Assembly: GCA_963699215.1 (NCBI GenBank)
Contig: OY969422.1
Coordinates: forward strand, 2,046,001-2,110,000
Source of the DNA: VRUE01 sp963699215
GTDB lineage: Bacteria; Actinomycetota; Thermoleophilia; Solirubrobacterales; 70-9
Direction of reading: 5' to 3'
Length of the DNA: 64,000 nucleotides
This document shows positions 39,420-47,598 of this stretch, in pieces. The stretch's first letter is position 1; each line of letters starts with the position of its first letter. The notes beneath the pieces are model-generated. The model was not told the DNA's origin. It ran no database searches and worked only from the letters and a program-made list of their open reading frames with translations. Made by a program: the position numbers and the translations under genes.

Positions 39420-39456
39420 CCGGTATTTCCGATACGTTTTGCCACCGGAAATCCGG
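39420..39456. promoter_or_regulatory. Inverted repeat upstream of the HD/Hsp90-like gene
   Basis: CCGGTATTTCCG (39420-39431) and CGGAAATCCGG (39446-39456) pair with one bulged base. The right arm continues into a second palindrome AAATC-CGG-GATTT. The position 31 bases before the start suggests an operator or a 5' hairpin. Confidence 0.45.
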
Positions 39457-39486
39457 GATTTTGGAGCGAAGGGCCGAGACACACAC

Positions 39487-42400
39487 ATGACCAAGCTCGA
39501 AACCGCAGCCGAGCAGCACGCCGTCGGGGCACAGGAGAACGATCCGTTCTTGGACCTCAACCTCCTCGGAGTCAAGACCAAGGTTGCCGAAATCCTCTCG
39601 CTCATCGGCAGCAGCCAGATATTCCGCGAATACACGCTGCACGACATCACTCACGTCGACAAGATGCTTCACAGCCTCGACTGGATCATCCCCGACGAGA
39701 CCCGGGACAACATGACTCCCGCCGATTGGCTTCTGATCACGCTGGCCATATACCTCCACGACGTCGGGATGCTGGTCACCGACGCCGAGTTCGGTGCCAG
39801 AGAGGAAACCGACTTCCGGACGTTCTGCGAAAGAGAGCTGTTTGCCGGCGACGTCGGGACCGACTACAAGAGCAAAGTCGCACGCCTCGGCGACGATCAG
39901 GACCGGTTTCTCTACCAGGAATATGTAAGGCACTCCCACGCTGTTCGTATCGGGGACTGGATCAAGGGCGGGATGGTGGCCGCCCGCGGAGTGGCCCCGG
40001 AGATCGCATCGGCAATCGCCTCGATCCTGAGCCCACTGCCCGAGGCCTTTCGTGCGGACCTGGCGCTGGTCTGCGAAAGCCACCACCTGGACGACCTCTA
40101 CGACACGACCAAGTACCCGGTGTCGCAGCCCTATGGCGACAGCGACGACGCCACTGCCAACGTCCAGTATGCGGCGCTCGTCCTGCGCACTGCCGATCTG
40201 CTGCACATCACGAACGACCGCACCCCTTCGACGATGTTCCACCTGATCGATCCCCAGGACCCCGTCAGCCAGCGAGAGTGGTCCCAGCAGCAGGCGGTGA
40301 GGCGCATCCGCTCTCAGCGCGGAAGGGATACGGAAGGAAACTTCACCGACTCCGCCCCGCAGGACACGATCGAGGTTTTTGCCACCTACAGCGATCCCGA
40401 CGCCTTCTTCGGCCTGACCTCATACCTGACCTACGCCGACAAACAGCTGAAACTGACCCGCGAGTGGGTGGAGGCGTCCGTGGCCCGCTTCGGCCACACC
40501 TACGGCCTGCCGTGGAAGGCGATAGACACGACCAACGTTCGAGCGGACGGCTTCTCACCGAAGCAGTTGGCGTTCTCGCTCGATCAGACCAAGATCCTGG
40601 ATCTGCTCACCGGCCACACGCTCTACAACGACACGAGCGTCGTGCTGCGAGAGCTGGCGCAGAACGGGCTCGACGCCGCGCGGCTCCAGATGCACATCGA
40701 GGAGCGCGATTCCAAATCCGGCCTGGTCGAGGTCGAATGGGACAGCGAGGCCAGGCAGCTCGTCGTCCGGGACAACGGTACGGGGATGACCGCGGGGGTG
40801 ATCGAACGCAACCTGCTGAGGGCTGGCGCGTCGCGATACCAGGAAGAGCCGTTTCGGAAAAAGTACCCCGAGTTCTCGCCGATCAGCAAATTCGGGATCG
40901 GTGTCCTCTCGGCGTTCATGATCGCCGACTCGGTTGAGATCACCACCTGCTCGGAGGAAGAATCGGAGGGACACCAGCTGACCCTGCGGTCGGTGCACGG
41001 TCGCTACCTGGTGAGGCTGCTCGACAAGGTGTCCGACCCAGCGGCGCAGCGTGTCGGACCGCACGGGACCGAGATCCGCCTGAGCGTGCGCGAGTCCGCC
41101 GAGCTGACCGACATCCGCGAGACGATCCGCAAATGGATCGTCGTCCCGCGCTGCTCGGTTCGGGTCTCGATCGACGGCGACAGCCCGGAGGAAATCGGCT
41201 ACGACTCGCCGGCCGACGCACTGAAGAGCGCGCTTCTCGCGTCCAATCTCTCCGTCTACGAGGGGCAGGGGGAACCGGAGAGGACGGCGATCAAGGTGGT
41301 GGAAGCGGAGAGCGCCGGAGTGCGGACCGCCTTCGCTGTCGAGTGGAGCCCCTTCTTCCGCGAGTGGTCCTTTCTCTCGGCCGGAAGGCTGTCGAGCAGC
41401 GAGAACGCGTCTCATGCGCTGGGAACTTGCATCGAGGGGATCCGGGTGGAATCCGACAGCGCCGGCTTCCAGGACATCGGGGTGCTGAGCCTGGCCGATG
41501 CGCAGGGGCACAACGCGCCGAAGACGAACGTCGCGCGGGTCGGGCTGGAGGCGACCTCGGAGCGGGTGGCGATGCTGCGCGGGATCTACGGCTCCTACGT
41601 GCGCCACGTGGCGGAAGAGTGCGAGGCGCTGCACAGCACGCGCGGGCTGTCGCTCACCTGGGCCGCCCAGGAGGGAGAAGTGCTGCTTCGTACCCTGCTC
41701 AGCGACGAAAGGGTGGTCGGCGAGGAACCGATCGACGCGGTCGATCCGGGCGTCCTGCGGGACGAGATGCGCAGGCACCCGCTGATGCTGGTCGAGTCCG
41801 GGGGCCAGCGCGAGCTGACGCGCGCCGAGACGGCGATGGCCGAACCGGAGCTGTGGACCGTGGACTCGGGCCTCGTGCGGGCGGCGGAGGAGCTGCTCCG
41901 CGAGATCCCCTCCGAAGGCTCGCTGCACTCGCTCGCCTCGGGGTTCGAGTCGGACGTCTTCGACCTCCCCAGCGGGATGACCCTCGTCGCCTACCAGCCC
42001 TCGTCCGAGCTCTACCAGGACGTGCTCAGCGGCCGCGAGGTGGCGGAGATACGGATCCGGCGGGACCAAAGGCGCGTCGACCTGGGGTGGATGCCCGTTG
42101 GGGAGCAGCCGAACTGGCTCGGGGTGCGGGTGGGGAGCATGACCGGGAGGGGCGGTCCGCAGGCGTGGAATCCCGAGGTGTACGTGGCCCTGACCGAGAT
42201 CGAGACCGACGGCCGCGAGGGCGAGGTCGCGGTACGCGCGTACAGCGCCTACTACCTCTTCTCCGACTCGCCGCTGGCGATGTGGCTGTGCGAGCACGCT
42301 GGCGGCCTGCGCGACGAAGGCGACCGCCGGGCGGAGCTCGGCTACCTCGGCGAGGTCGTGCAGCGCTTCCTCTCGCGCAACTCGCCGCCTGAGGACCTGC

Positions 42401-42552
42401 GTAACTACGTGACCAAAGTGGTGGGCAGCGACCCGACGATGTCGAGGAACTCCGGCCGCCCGGACCTGGATCTGGTCGACCTCGACGGGCTGGTGTCGGC
42501 GCTCGAAGAGACCCCGATCCGCACGTTCGATACCTGGGCCTGGGTGCGTTGA
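39487..42552 (+). CDS. HD-domain and Hsp90-like (GHKL) ATPase fusion protein
   Basis: About 1021 residues. The N-terminal third is an HD hydrolase-like domain: His56 (HDITHVDKML), His91-Asp92 (LHDVGMLVT), HSHAVRIGDWI and VLRTADLLHITNDR. From about residue 380 a GHKL ATPase follows: LRELAQNGLDAAR (Glu389, Asn393), DNGTGM at 429-434 and KFGIGVLSAF at 468-477, which are the N, G1 and G2 boxes. The rest resembles the middle domain of HtpG-like proteins, with an unassigned C-terminus. The order is conserved in stand-alone bacterial proteins of unknown role; stress or phage defence is possible. It sits between housekeeping genes with its own upstream palindrome. Confidence 0.85.
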   Translation: MTKLETAAEQHAVGAQENDPFLDLNLLGVKTKVAEILSLIGSSQIFREYTLHDITHVDKMLHSLDWIIPDETRDNMTPADWLLITLAIYLHDVGMLVTDAEFGAREETDFRTFCERELFAGDVGTDYKSKVARLGDDQDRFLYQEYVRHSHAVRIGDWIKGGMVAARGVAPEIASAIASILSPLPEAFRADLALVCESHHLDDLYDTTKYPVSQPYGDSDDATANVQYAALVLRTADLLHITNDRTPSTMFHLIDPQDPVSQREWSQQQAVRRIRSQRGRDTEGNFTDSAPQDTIEVFATYSDPDAFFGLTSYLTYADKQLKLTREWVEASVARFGHTYGLPWKAIDTTNVRADGFSPKQLAFSLDQTKILDLLTGHTLYNDTSVVLRELAQNGLDAARLQMHIEERDSKSGLVEVEWDSEARQLVVRDNGTGMTAGVIERNLLRAGASRYQEEPFRKKYPEFSPISKFGIGVLSAFMIADSVEITTCSEEESEGHQLTLRSVHGRYLVRLLDKVSDPAAQRVGPHGTEIRLSVRESAELTDIRETIRKWIVVPRCSVRVSIDGDSPEEIGYDSPADALKSALLASNLSVYEGQGEPERTAIKVVEAESAGVRTAFAVEWSPFFREWSFLSAGRLSSSENASHALGTCIEGIRVESDSAGFQDIGVLSLADAQGHNAPKTNVARVGLEATSERVAMLRGIYGSYVRHVAEECEALHSTRGLSLTWAAQEGEVLLRTLLSDERVVGEEPIDAVDPGVLRDEMRRHPLMLVESGGQRELTRAETAMAEPELWTVDSGLVRAAEELLREIPSEGSLHSLASGFESDVFDLPSGMTLVAYQPSSELYQDVLSGREVAEIRIRRDQRRVDLGWMPVGEQPNWLGVRVGSMTGRGGPQAWNPEVYVALTEIETDGREGEVAVRAYSAYYLFSDSPLAMWLCEHAGGLRDEGDRRAELGYLGEVVQRFLSRNSPPEDLRNYVTKVVGSDPTMSRNSGRPDLDLVDLDGLVSALEETPIRTFDTWAWVR

Positions 42553-42586
42553 GCCCCGCAGGGCGCCGCGCTGTCACGATCCCGTG

Positions 42587-43432
42587 ATGCGCTACGAGAA
42601 GTGGCAGGCGCTCGGCAACGACTACGTGATCGTCGAGGCGGAGGAGCTGCCCTGGGAGATGACGCCTGCCCGCGCCCGGCGGATCTGCGATCCGCACTTC
42701 GGCATCGGCTCCGACGGCGTGCTGCTGCTCTCGCGCAGCGAGGACTCCGAGTTCGTCGCCGAGCTGCGAATCCTCAACCCGGACGGCTCCGAGGCGGAGC
42801 TGTCGGGCAACGGCGCGCGCGAGGCGACCCTCTACCTGCGCCGGCACGGCTGGACCGACCGGGACACCTTCGCCATCCGCACCGTGGCCGGGCCGATCGT
42901 GCCGACGATCGACTCCGAGCGGACCTGCTCGGTGGCGATGGGAAGGGCTGCGACCGCCTCGAAGGACTTCCCCTCCGGCGGCCCCGACGGGAAGGGCAGT
43001 CTTGTGGCGGCGGGGCGCACGTGGGACTTCCAGCACGTCTCGATCGGCAATCCACAGTGCGCGATCGTGGTCGGCGACGAGCTGGAGGCACTGGACCTGG
43101 CGGCGGTCGGGCCGGGGATCGAAGGCCACGAGCTCTTCCCCAACCGGACCAACGTCTCGTTCCTGCGGATCGAGGGGAGCCGGGTGCGGGCGCGGATCTT
43201 CGAGCGGGGGGTTGGCGAGACGCTCTCCTCCGGGACCGGCGCCAGCGGCGCCGCGGTCACCGCCTTCTTGCGGGGCGCCTCGAGCCCGATCGCGGTCGAG
43301 CTGGACGGAGGGGAGCTCGAGGTCGAGGTCTCCGCCGATCTCGACGTGCGGCTGAGCGGCTGGGCGGAGCCGATCTGCTCGGGCGAGCTCTCGGCCGAGC
43401 TGCTGCAGGCGCTGTCCGACCTGGACAGCTAG
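42587..43432 (+). CDS. dapF: Diaminopimelate epimerase homologue without catalytic cysteines
   Basis: About 281 residues from the ATG at 42587 (a GTG just before it is in frame). The DapF fold is clear: EKWQALGNDYVIVE, FGIGSDGVLLL, ELRILNPDGSEAELSGNGAR, and the paired SIGNPQCAIVV and NRTNVSFL segments. The first catalytic cysteine of the GNGARC motif is Glu79; the second, in GETLxCGTGA, is Ser215. Normal DapF needs both to interconvert LL- and meso-DAP. This protein may be inactive in that reaction, use other acids, or do something else. The DAP aminotransferase gene is downstream. Confidence 0.85.
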   Translation: MRYEKWQALGNDYVIVEAEELPWEMTPARARRICDPHFGIGSDGVLLLSRSEDSEFVAELRILNPDGSEAELSGNGAREATLYLRRHGWTDRDTFAIRTVAGPIVPTIDSERTCSVAMGRAATASKDFPSGGPDGKGSLVAAGRTWDFQHVSIGNPQCAIVVGDELEALDLAAVGPGIEGHELFPNRTNVSFLRIEGSRVRARIFERGVGETLSSGTGASGAAVTAFLRGASSPIAVELDGGELEVEVSADLDVRLSGWAEPICSGELSAELLQALSDLDS

Positions 43433-43597
43433 GACGGTTGATCCCAAATTCCCGCACCCACGGATGACGCGCCTGGCGCGGCGCTGGATCGGCACCCGCG
43501 GTCCTCACGCGTAGCGCTGCTACGCGCTGTGGCCGCGCGCACCGCCCAGCTTGGCCAGTCGCGCCTCCGCGGGCACGCTAATTTGCAATCAACCGTC
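43433..43597. repeat. Inverted-repeat-bounded segment (MITE-like or structured leader)
   Basis: Eighteen-base arms at 43433-43450 and 43580-43597 match at 16 positions (GACGGTTGAT inverted as ATCAACCGTC plus AAATT). Between them is a further palindrome CGCGTAG-CGCTG-CTACGCG at 43508-43526. It fills the gap between dapF and the aminotransferase gene and contains no gene. It could be a small mobile element or an mRNA structure. Confidence 0.5.
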
Positions 43598-43612
43598 TAG
43601 ATTTCCGCGCCC

Positions 43613-44782
43613 GTGGGGATCGCAGACCCGTCCAAGCGCCTGGAGGCGATGCCTCCGTACATGTTCCAGGAGCTGGAGCGGCGGATCGCCGAGAAGCGCG
43701 CCGCCGGCATCGACGTGATCAGCCTCGGCATCGGCGACCCCGACGAGCCGACCTACCCGCACATCGTCAGCGCGATGCAGGCGGCGGTTGCCGACCCCGC
43801 CGCCCACCAGTACCCGAGCAACCGCGGCCGCGACGACTTCCGCGAGGCGGTCGCCGGCTTCTACGAGGGGCGCTTCGGGGTCGAGATCGACCCGGCCAGC
43901 GAGGTGATCCCGGCGCTTGGCGCCAAGGAGTGCATCTACAACCTCTGCTTCGCCTTCCTCGACCCCGGCGGCGTCGCCCTCGCCTCCGACCCCGGCTACC
44001 CCGTCTACACCGGCGGCCCGATCCTCGCCGGCGCGACGCCGGAGCTGCTGCCGCTGGTGCCCGAGCTCGGCTTCGCCCCCGACCTGGGCGCCGTGCCGGC
44101 CGAGGTCGCTGCCAAGGCGCGGCTGATGTTCATCAACTACCCCAACAACCCGACCGGCGCCGTCGTCCCCGAGGGCTTCTTCGAGCTCGTCGTCTCCTTC
44201 GCCCGCGAGCACGAGATCCTCGTCGTCCACGACAACGCCTACTCGGAGACGACCTACGACGGCTACGTCGCGCCCAGCTTCCTCGCCACGCCGGGGGCCA
44301 AGGAGGTCGGCGTCGAGGTCTTCTCGCTATCCAAGGGCTACAACATGACCGGCTGGCGCTGCGCTGCGATCCTCGGCAACGCCGAGGCGGTGCAGACCTA
44401 CTGGCGGCTGAAGACCAACGTCGACTCGGGCATGTTCGAGGCGGTGCAGATGGCCGGCGTCGCCGCGCTCGGCGGGCCGGCCGGCCCGCTGCAGCGGATG
44501 AACGAGACCTACGTCCGCCGCCGCGACCTGGTCGTCTCGGCCCTGAGCGAGATCGGCGTCGACGTGAGCGCGCCGAAGGGGACGATCTACGTCTGGGCCC
44601 CCGTCCCCGAGGGCCACACCTCGACCTCCTTCGCCGAGCTGGTCCTCGAAGAGGCGGCGGTCGTCGTCTCGCCCGGCTCGATGTACGGGCCGAGCGGCGA
44701 GGGCTTCTTCCGCATCGCCCTCACCACCCCGGACGAGCGCATCGTCGAGGCGGTCGAGCGGATGCGCGAGCACCTCTCATAG
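43613..44782 (+). CDS. dapL: LL-diaminopimelate aminotransferase-type enzyme
   Basis: 389 residues from a GTG at 43613. Class I/II aminotransferase: SLGIGDPDEPTYPHIVSAM, YPSNRGRDDFREAV, INYPNNPTGAV, and the PLP lysine in FSLSKGYNMTGWRCA. The N-terminal RLEAMPPYMFQELERR and GIGDPD match LL-DAP aminotransferase-like proteins, which turn tetrahydrodipicolinate into LL-DAP in one step for lysine and the cell wall. Being next to dapF supports that. Other class I aminotransferases share these motifs, so substrate choice is inferred. Confidence 0.82.
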   Translation: MGIADPSKRLEAMPPYMFQELERRIAEKRAAGIDVISLGIGDPDEPTYPHIVSAMQAAVADPAAHQYPSNRGRDDFREAVAGFYEGRFGVEIDPASEVIPALGAKECIYNLCFAFLDPGGVALASDPGYPVYTGGPILAGATPELLPLVPELGFAPDLGAVPAEVAAKARLMFINYPNNPTGAVVPEGFFELVVSFAREHEILVVHDNAYSETTYDGYVAPSFLATPGAKEVGVEVFSLSKGYNMTGWRCAAILGNAEAVQTYWRLKTNVDSGMFEAVQMAGVAALGGPAGPLQRMNETYVRRRDLVVSALSEIGVDVSAPKGTIYVWAPVPEGHTSTSFAELVLEEAAVVVSPGSMYGPSGEGFFRIALTTPDERIVEAVERMREHLS

Positions 44783-44812
44783 CTAGGCGCTCGCGCTGGC
44801 TCTCGCCGTCCG

Positions 44813-45652
44813 CTACTTGACCTCGAATTCGTCGACCATGCCCTTGAAGATGTGGGGCGGACCGCCCTGGCGGTCGCTGATGAAGCAGTAGAAGGCATAG
44901 CGGCCGGGCTTCAAGTCGAACGTCACGGTTTGGCCTTCGCCGCCTTCGACCACAGCAGTGGCCTCGCCTTCTCTGCGCAGCGGCGGCTTGCCTTTTTCGG
45001 TTTTGAAGAACCGCTCCACGTCCGCCGCGGTGCTGTCGCCGATCAACTGCGAGGCGAGCAGGTGATGGGGTTGGGCCCCGTTGTTCTCGAAATCGATCTG
45101 GACTGCCCCGGACGGCAGCTCCTCCGCTTCGAATCCGTACTCGATCGCGGTGACGGTGGCGTCGGCTTCCGGCAGCTCGTCGTCGGACTCCTCGCCGCTC
45201 ACCTCGATCGTCGCAACTGACTTCGCGTCGAAGCGGCCTTCGGTGCTCAAGGCGTAGTAGGTGCCGGGCTGCAGAACCTGCGTCGCCGTGCGGCTCTCTC
45301 CTGGCCCGGTGCCGCCGATCCCACCGCCGGCGAAGAACCAGTCGGGGAACGGTTTCCCGCTGCTCGCCTCACTGAGACCCTCGACGACTTCCTCCGCCGA
45401 ATGGTCGCCCTCGACCCGGATCAGCTGCAGGTCGTTTCCGCCTTTGGCTTCGTTCTTCAGCGTGATCTCGGCGGTCCCGGCCTCCGCGCTCTGCGGTCCG
45501 GCGACCTTTCGCTGCTTGCCCTCCTCGGTGATCGTGAAGGTCAGGCTCTGTTCGTCCTCACCACCGCAGGCAGCCAATGCGCTCGCGACCAGCACGGTCG
45601 CGACGAGGCAGATGGACGTGGGGAACAACCGTCGACTGGTCATGCAACTCAC
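44813..45652 (-). CDS. Lipoprotein with cupredoxin-like domains
   Basis: About 279 residues. The signal peptide ends in the lipobox ASALAAC, so it should be lipid-anchored outside. Two related beta domains follow, each ending in a PGRY/PGTYYALS-type strand. The second has a type I copper pattern: His in QPHHLLASQ, then Cys in YAFYCFISD, a His in PPHIFKG and the following Met. The first domain lacks the Cys. It may bind copper or be a degenerate electron carrier. Partner unknown. Confidence 0.72.
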   Translation of the reverse strand: MSCMTSRRLFPTSICLVATVLVASALAACGGEDEQSLTFTITEEGKQRKVAGPQSAEAGTAEITLKNEAKGGNDLQLIRVEGDHSAEEVVEGLSEASSGKPFPDWFFAGGGIGGTGPGESRTATQVLQPGTYYALSTEGRFDAKSVATIEVSGEESDDELPEADATVTAIEYGFEAEELPSGAVQIDFENNGAQPHHLLASQLIGDSTAADVERFFKTEKGKPPLRREGEATAVVEGGEGQTVTFDLKPGRYAFYCFISDRQGGPPHIFKGMVDEFEVK

Positions 45653-45703
45653 TTTTCTCCCTCTGTCGGTGACGAGACGCCCACCCCGTGGGACAGAGAG
45701 AAC

Positions 45704-46528
45704 CTAACGCTTGCTCCAGTACCGGTCCAGCCCACGCCACTGGTACTGAGGCGGAACGCACTGGATCAGCTCTTCGGCCGACTCGGCGGTGTCGGCGTGC
45801 TCGGCTACCAGGTTACGGTGGCGTTGCTCGTACTCGTCCTCGGAGAGCTCGCGGGCAAACTGGGCCTCTTCGCGCAGGCGCTCGCGGACCTTGGCAAGGT
45901 GGGGCGCCGGATCCTCGATCGCGCCGAAGTGGGTGAGGGCGAGGCGCTCGGGCGCCCAGCCTTCGACGATCCCGATCGAGTCCTCCCAGGTCTCGATGTC
46001 GATGTCGGGCGGCGGCGTGGGGGGGACGACCAGGTTCGTGTTCGGGACCGAGACGGCGGCGACGTCACCGACGAATGCGGTGCCGCTCTCCTCGTGCAGG
46101 TAGCAGACGTGGTGCGAGGCGTGGCCGGGGGTGTAGGCGACCTTCATGCCGAGCACCCGCTCGCCACCCGCGAGCGGCTTCACGTTGCCCTCGGGCACCG
46201 GCACGATCTCGCCCCAGAGCCTCTCCATCTGGTCGCCGTAGAGGCGCCCGGCGCTCGCCAGCAGCTTCGACGGGTCGATCAGGTGGGGCGCGCCGCGCTC
46301 GTGCACGTAGATCTCGAGGTCCGGCCAGCGGCGCACAAGGGCGCCGGTCGCCGCGGCGTGGTCGAGGTGGATGTGGGTCAGCAGCAGCGCTCGCGGGCGC
46401 TCGTCGCCGAGCGCCTCCAGGAGGGTGTCCAGCGAGGACTCCGGGCCCGGGTCGACCAGCGCCTCGTCGACCTGCCAGCAGCCGATCACATGCGGACGGC
46501 CGAGGTGCTCGACGTCGATTACCCGCAT
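45704..46528 (-). CDS. Metallo-beta-lactamase-fold hydrolase
   Basis: About 274 residues. The metal motif is LLTHIHLDHAAATG (H-x-H-x-D-H), with a later His in YTPGHASHHVCYL, an Asp in FVGDVAAVS and a His in LALTHFGAIED, a complete di-metal site. The N-terminus (VIDVEHLGRPHVIGCWQVDEALVDPGPE) is that of the glyoxalase II-like subgroup. The C-terminal helices (RLREEAQFARELSEDEYEQRHR) are extra. Substrate unknown. The gene begins 17 bases after the stop of the following frameshifted reductase. Confidence 0.88.
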   Translation of the reverse strand: MRVIDVEHLGRPHVIGCWQVDEALVDPGPESSLDTLLEALGDERPRALLLTHIHLDHAAATGALVRRWPDLEIYVHERGAPHLIDPSKLLASAGRLYGDQMERLWGEIVPVPEGNVKPLAGGERVLGMKVAYTPGHASHHVCYLHEESGTAFVGDVAAVSVPNTNLVVPPTPPPDIDIETWEDSIGIVEGWAPERLALTHFGAIEDPAPHLAKVRERLREEAQFARELSEDEYEQRHRNLVAEHADTAESAEELIQCVPPQYQWRGLDRYWSKR

Positions 46529-46544
46529 CGCGCAGGGAGCGGGC

Positions 46545-47541
46545 TCAGGCCGGGACCGGGGCGGGGAAGCGGTCGTCTGCCGCCAGCGTCTGCCGCAGGC
46601 CCTCCTCCATGCCGCGCGGCGCGTAGCCGAGCTCGCGGCTGGCCTTCTCGTGGCTGGCCCAGAAGGTGACCCCGTCGGCGGAGGAGATCAGCTCGCGCAG
46701 GTTCGGCGGCTGTCCCATCAGCTTGCCGACCAGCGGGCCGATCGGCGTCATCGCCTTCATCAGCGCAACCGGCATCTCCCGCTTGGGGGCCTTGCGGCCG
46801 CTGGCGGCGGCAACGGTCTCGATCGCCTCGCGCATCGTCGTCACCGGCCCGCTGAGCACGTAGGCCTCGCCGACCCTGCCCTTGTCGAGCGCGAGCAGGA
46901 TCCCGCCGGCGATGTCCTCGACGTGGGTCAGGCAGATGCCGAGCTCGGGGAAGGGCATCAGCACCAGCTTTCCGGCGAAGAATTCCTTCAGCAGATCGGC
47001 GACCTGCGAGGTGTCGTCGGGGCCGTAGACGCCGCCCGGCATGGACGATTACTCCGGGCAGGCCGTCGTCGATCATCCGCTTGGCGATCCGGTGCGCCTC
47101 GAGCTTGGTCTCCTCGTAGTAGGAGGTGAACTCCTTGCCCGGGTGCTCGTAGGTCTCGTCGACGACCTTGCGATGGGTGTTGCCGAAGACGCCGCAGGTC
47201 GAGACGTAGACGAGCTTGGCGACGTTGGCGTCGAGGGCTGCTTCGAGCACGTTCTCGGTCCCCGCGACGTTGGCCTCCCACATCGCCGGCCGCTGCTTGG
47301 CGGGGATCCCCACCTCGTACATCGCCGCCGCGTGGACGACTCCGTCGCAGCCCTCCATGCCGTTGCGCAGCGCCTCGCTGTCGCCGAGGTCGCCGCTGAC
47401 CAGCTGGCAGCCGAGCTCGGTCAGCTTGCCGGCCTTCTCGGGGCTGCGGACGAGGCAGACGACGTCGTCGCCGCGGGCGCGCAGCTGGCGCGCCACCTCG
47501 CCGCCGATGAAGCCGGTTCCTCCCGTCACGAAGACCTTCAC
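46545..47541 (-). CDS. NAD(P)-dependent epimerase/reductase, frameshifted
   Basis: Extended short-chain dehydrogenase fold: VFVTGGTGFIGGEVARQLRARGD at the start, VHAAAMYEVG, YVSTCGVFGN, and the Y-x3-K pair in FTSYYEETKLEAHRIA. Near 47043 one extra base shifts the frame: GVIVHAGRRLRP is read instead of GVIVMPGGVYGPDD. The correct continuation (PGGVYGPDDTSQVADLLKEF to the stop at 46545) is intact. With correction it is about 331 residues, like dihydroflavonol reductase-type enzymes. Either a sequencing error or a very recent mutation. Confidence 0.82.
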
Positions 47542-47598
47542 GGCCGCTAAGCCTACCCAGCGGGGAAGCCGATCGGCCGGCGCCTACAATCGAGTCCA

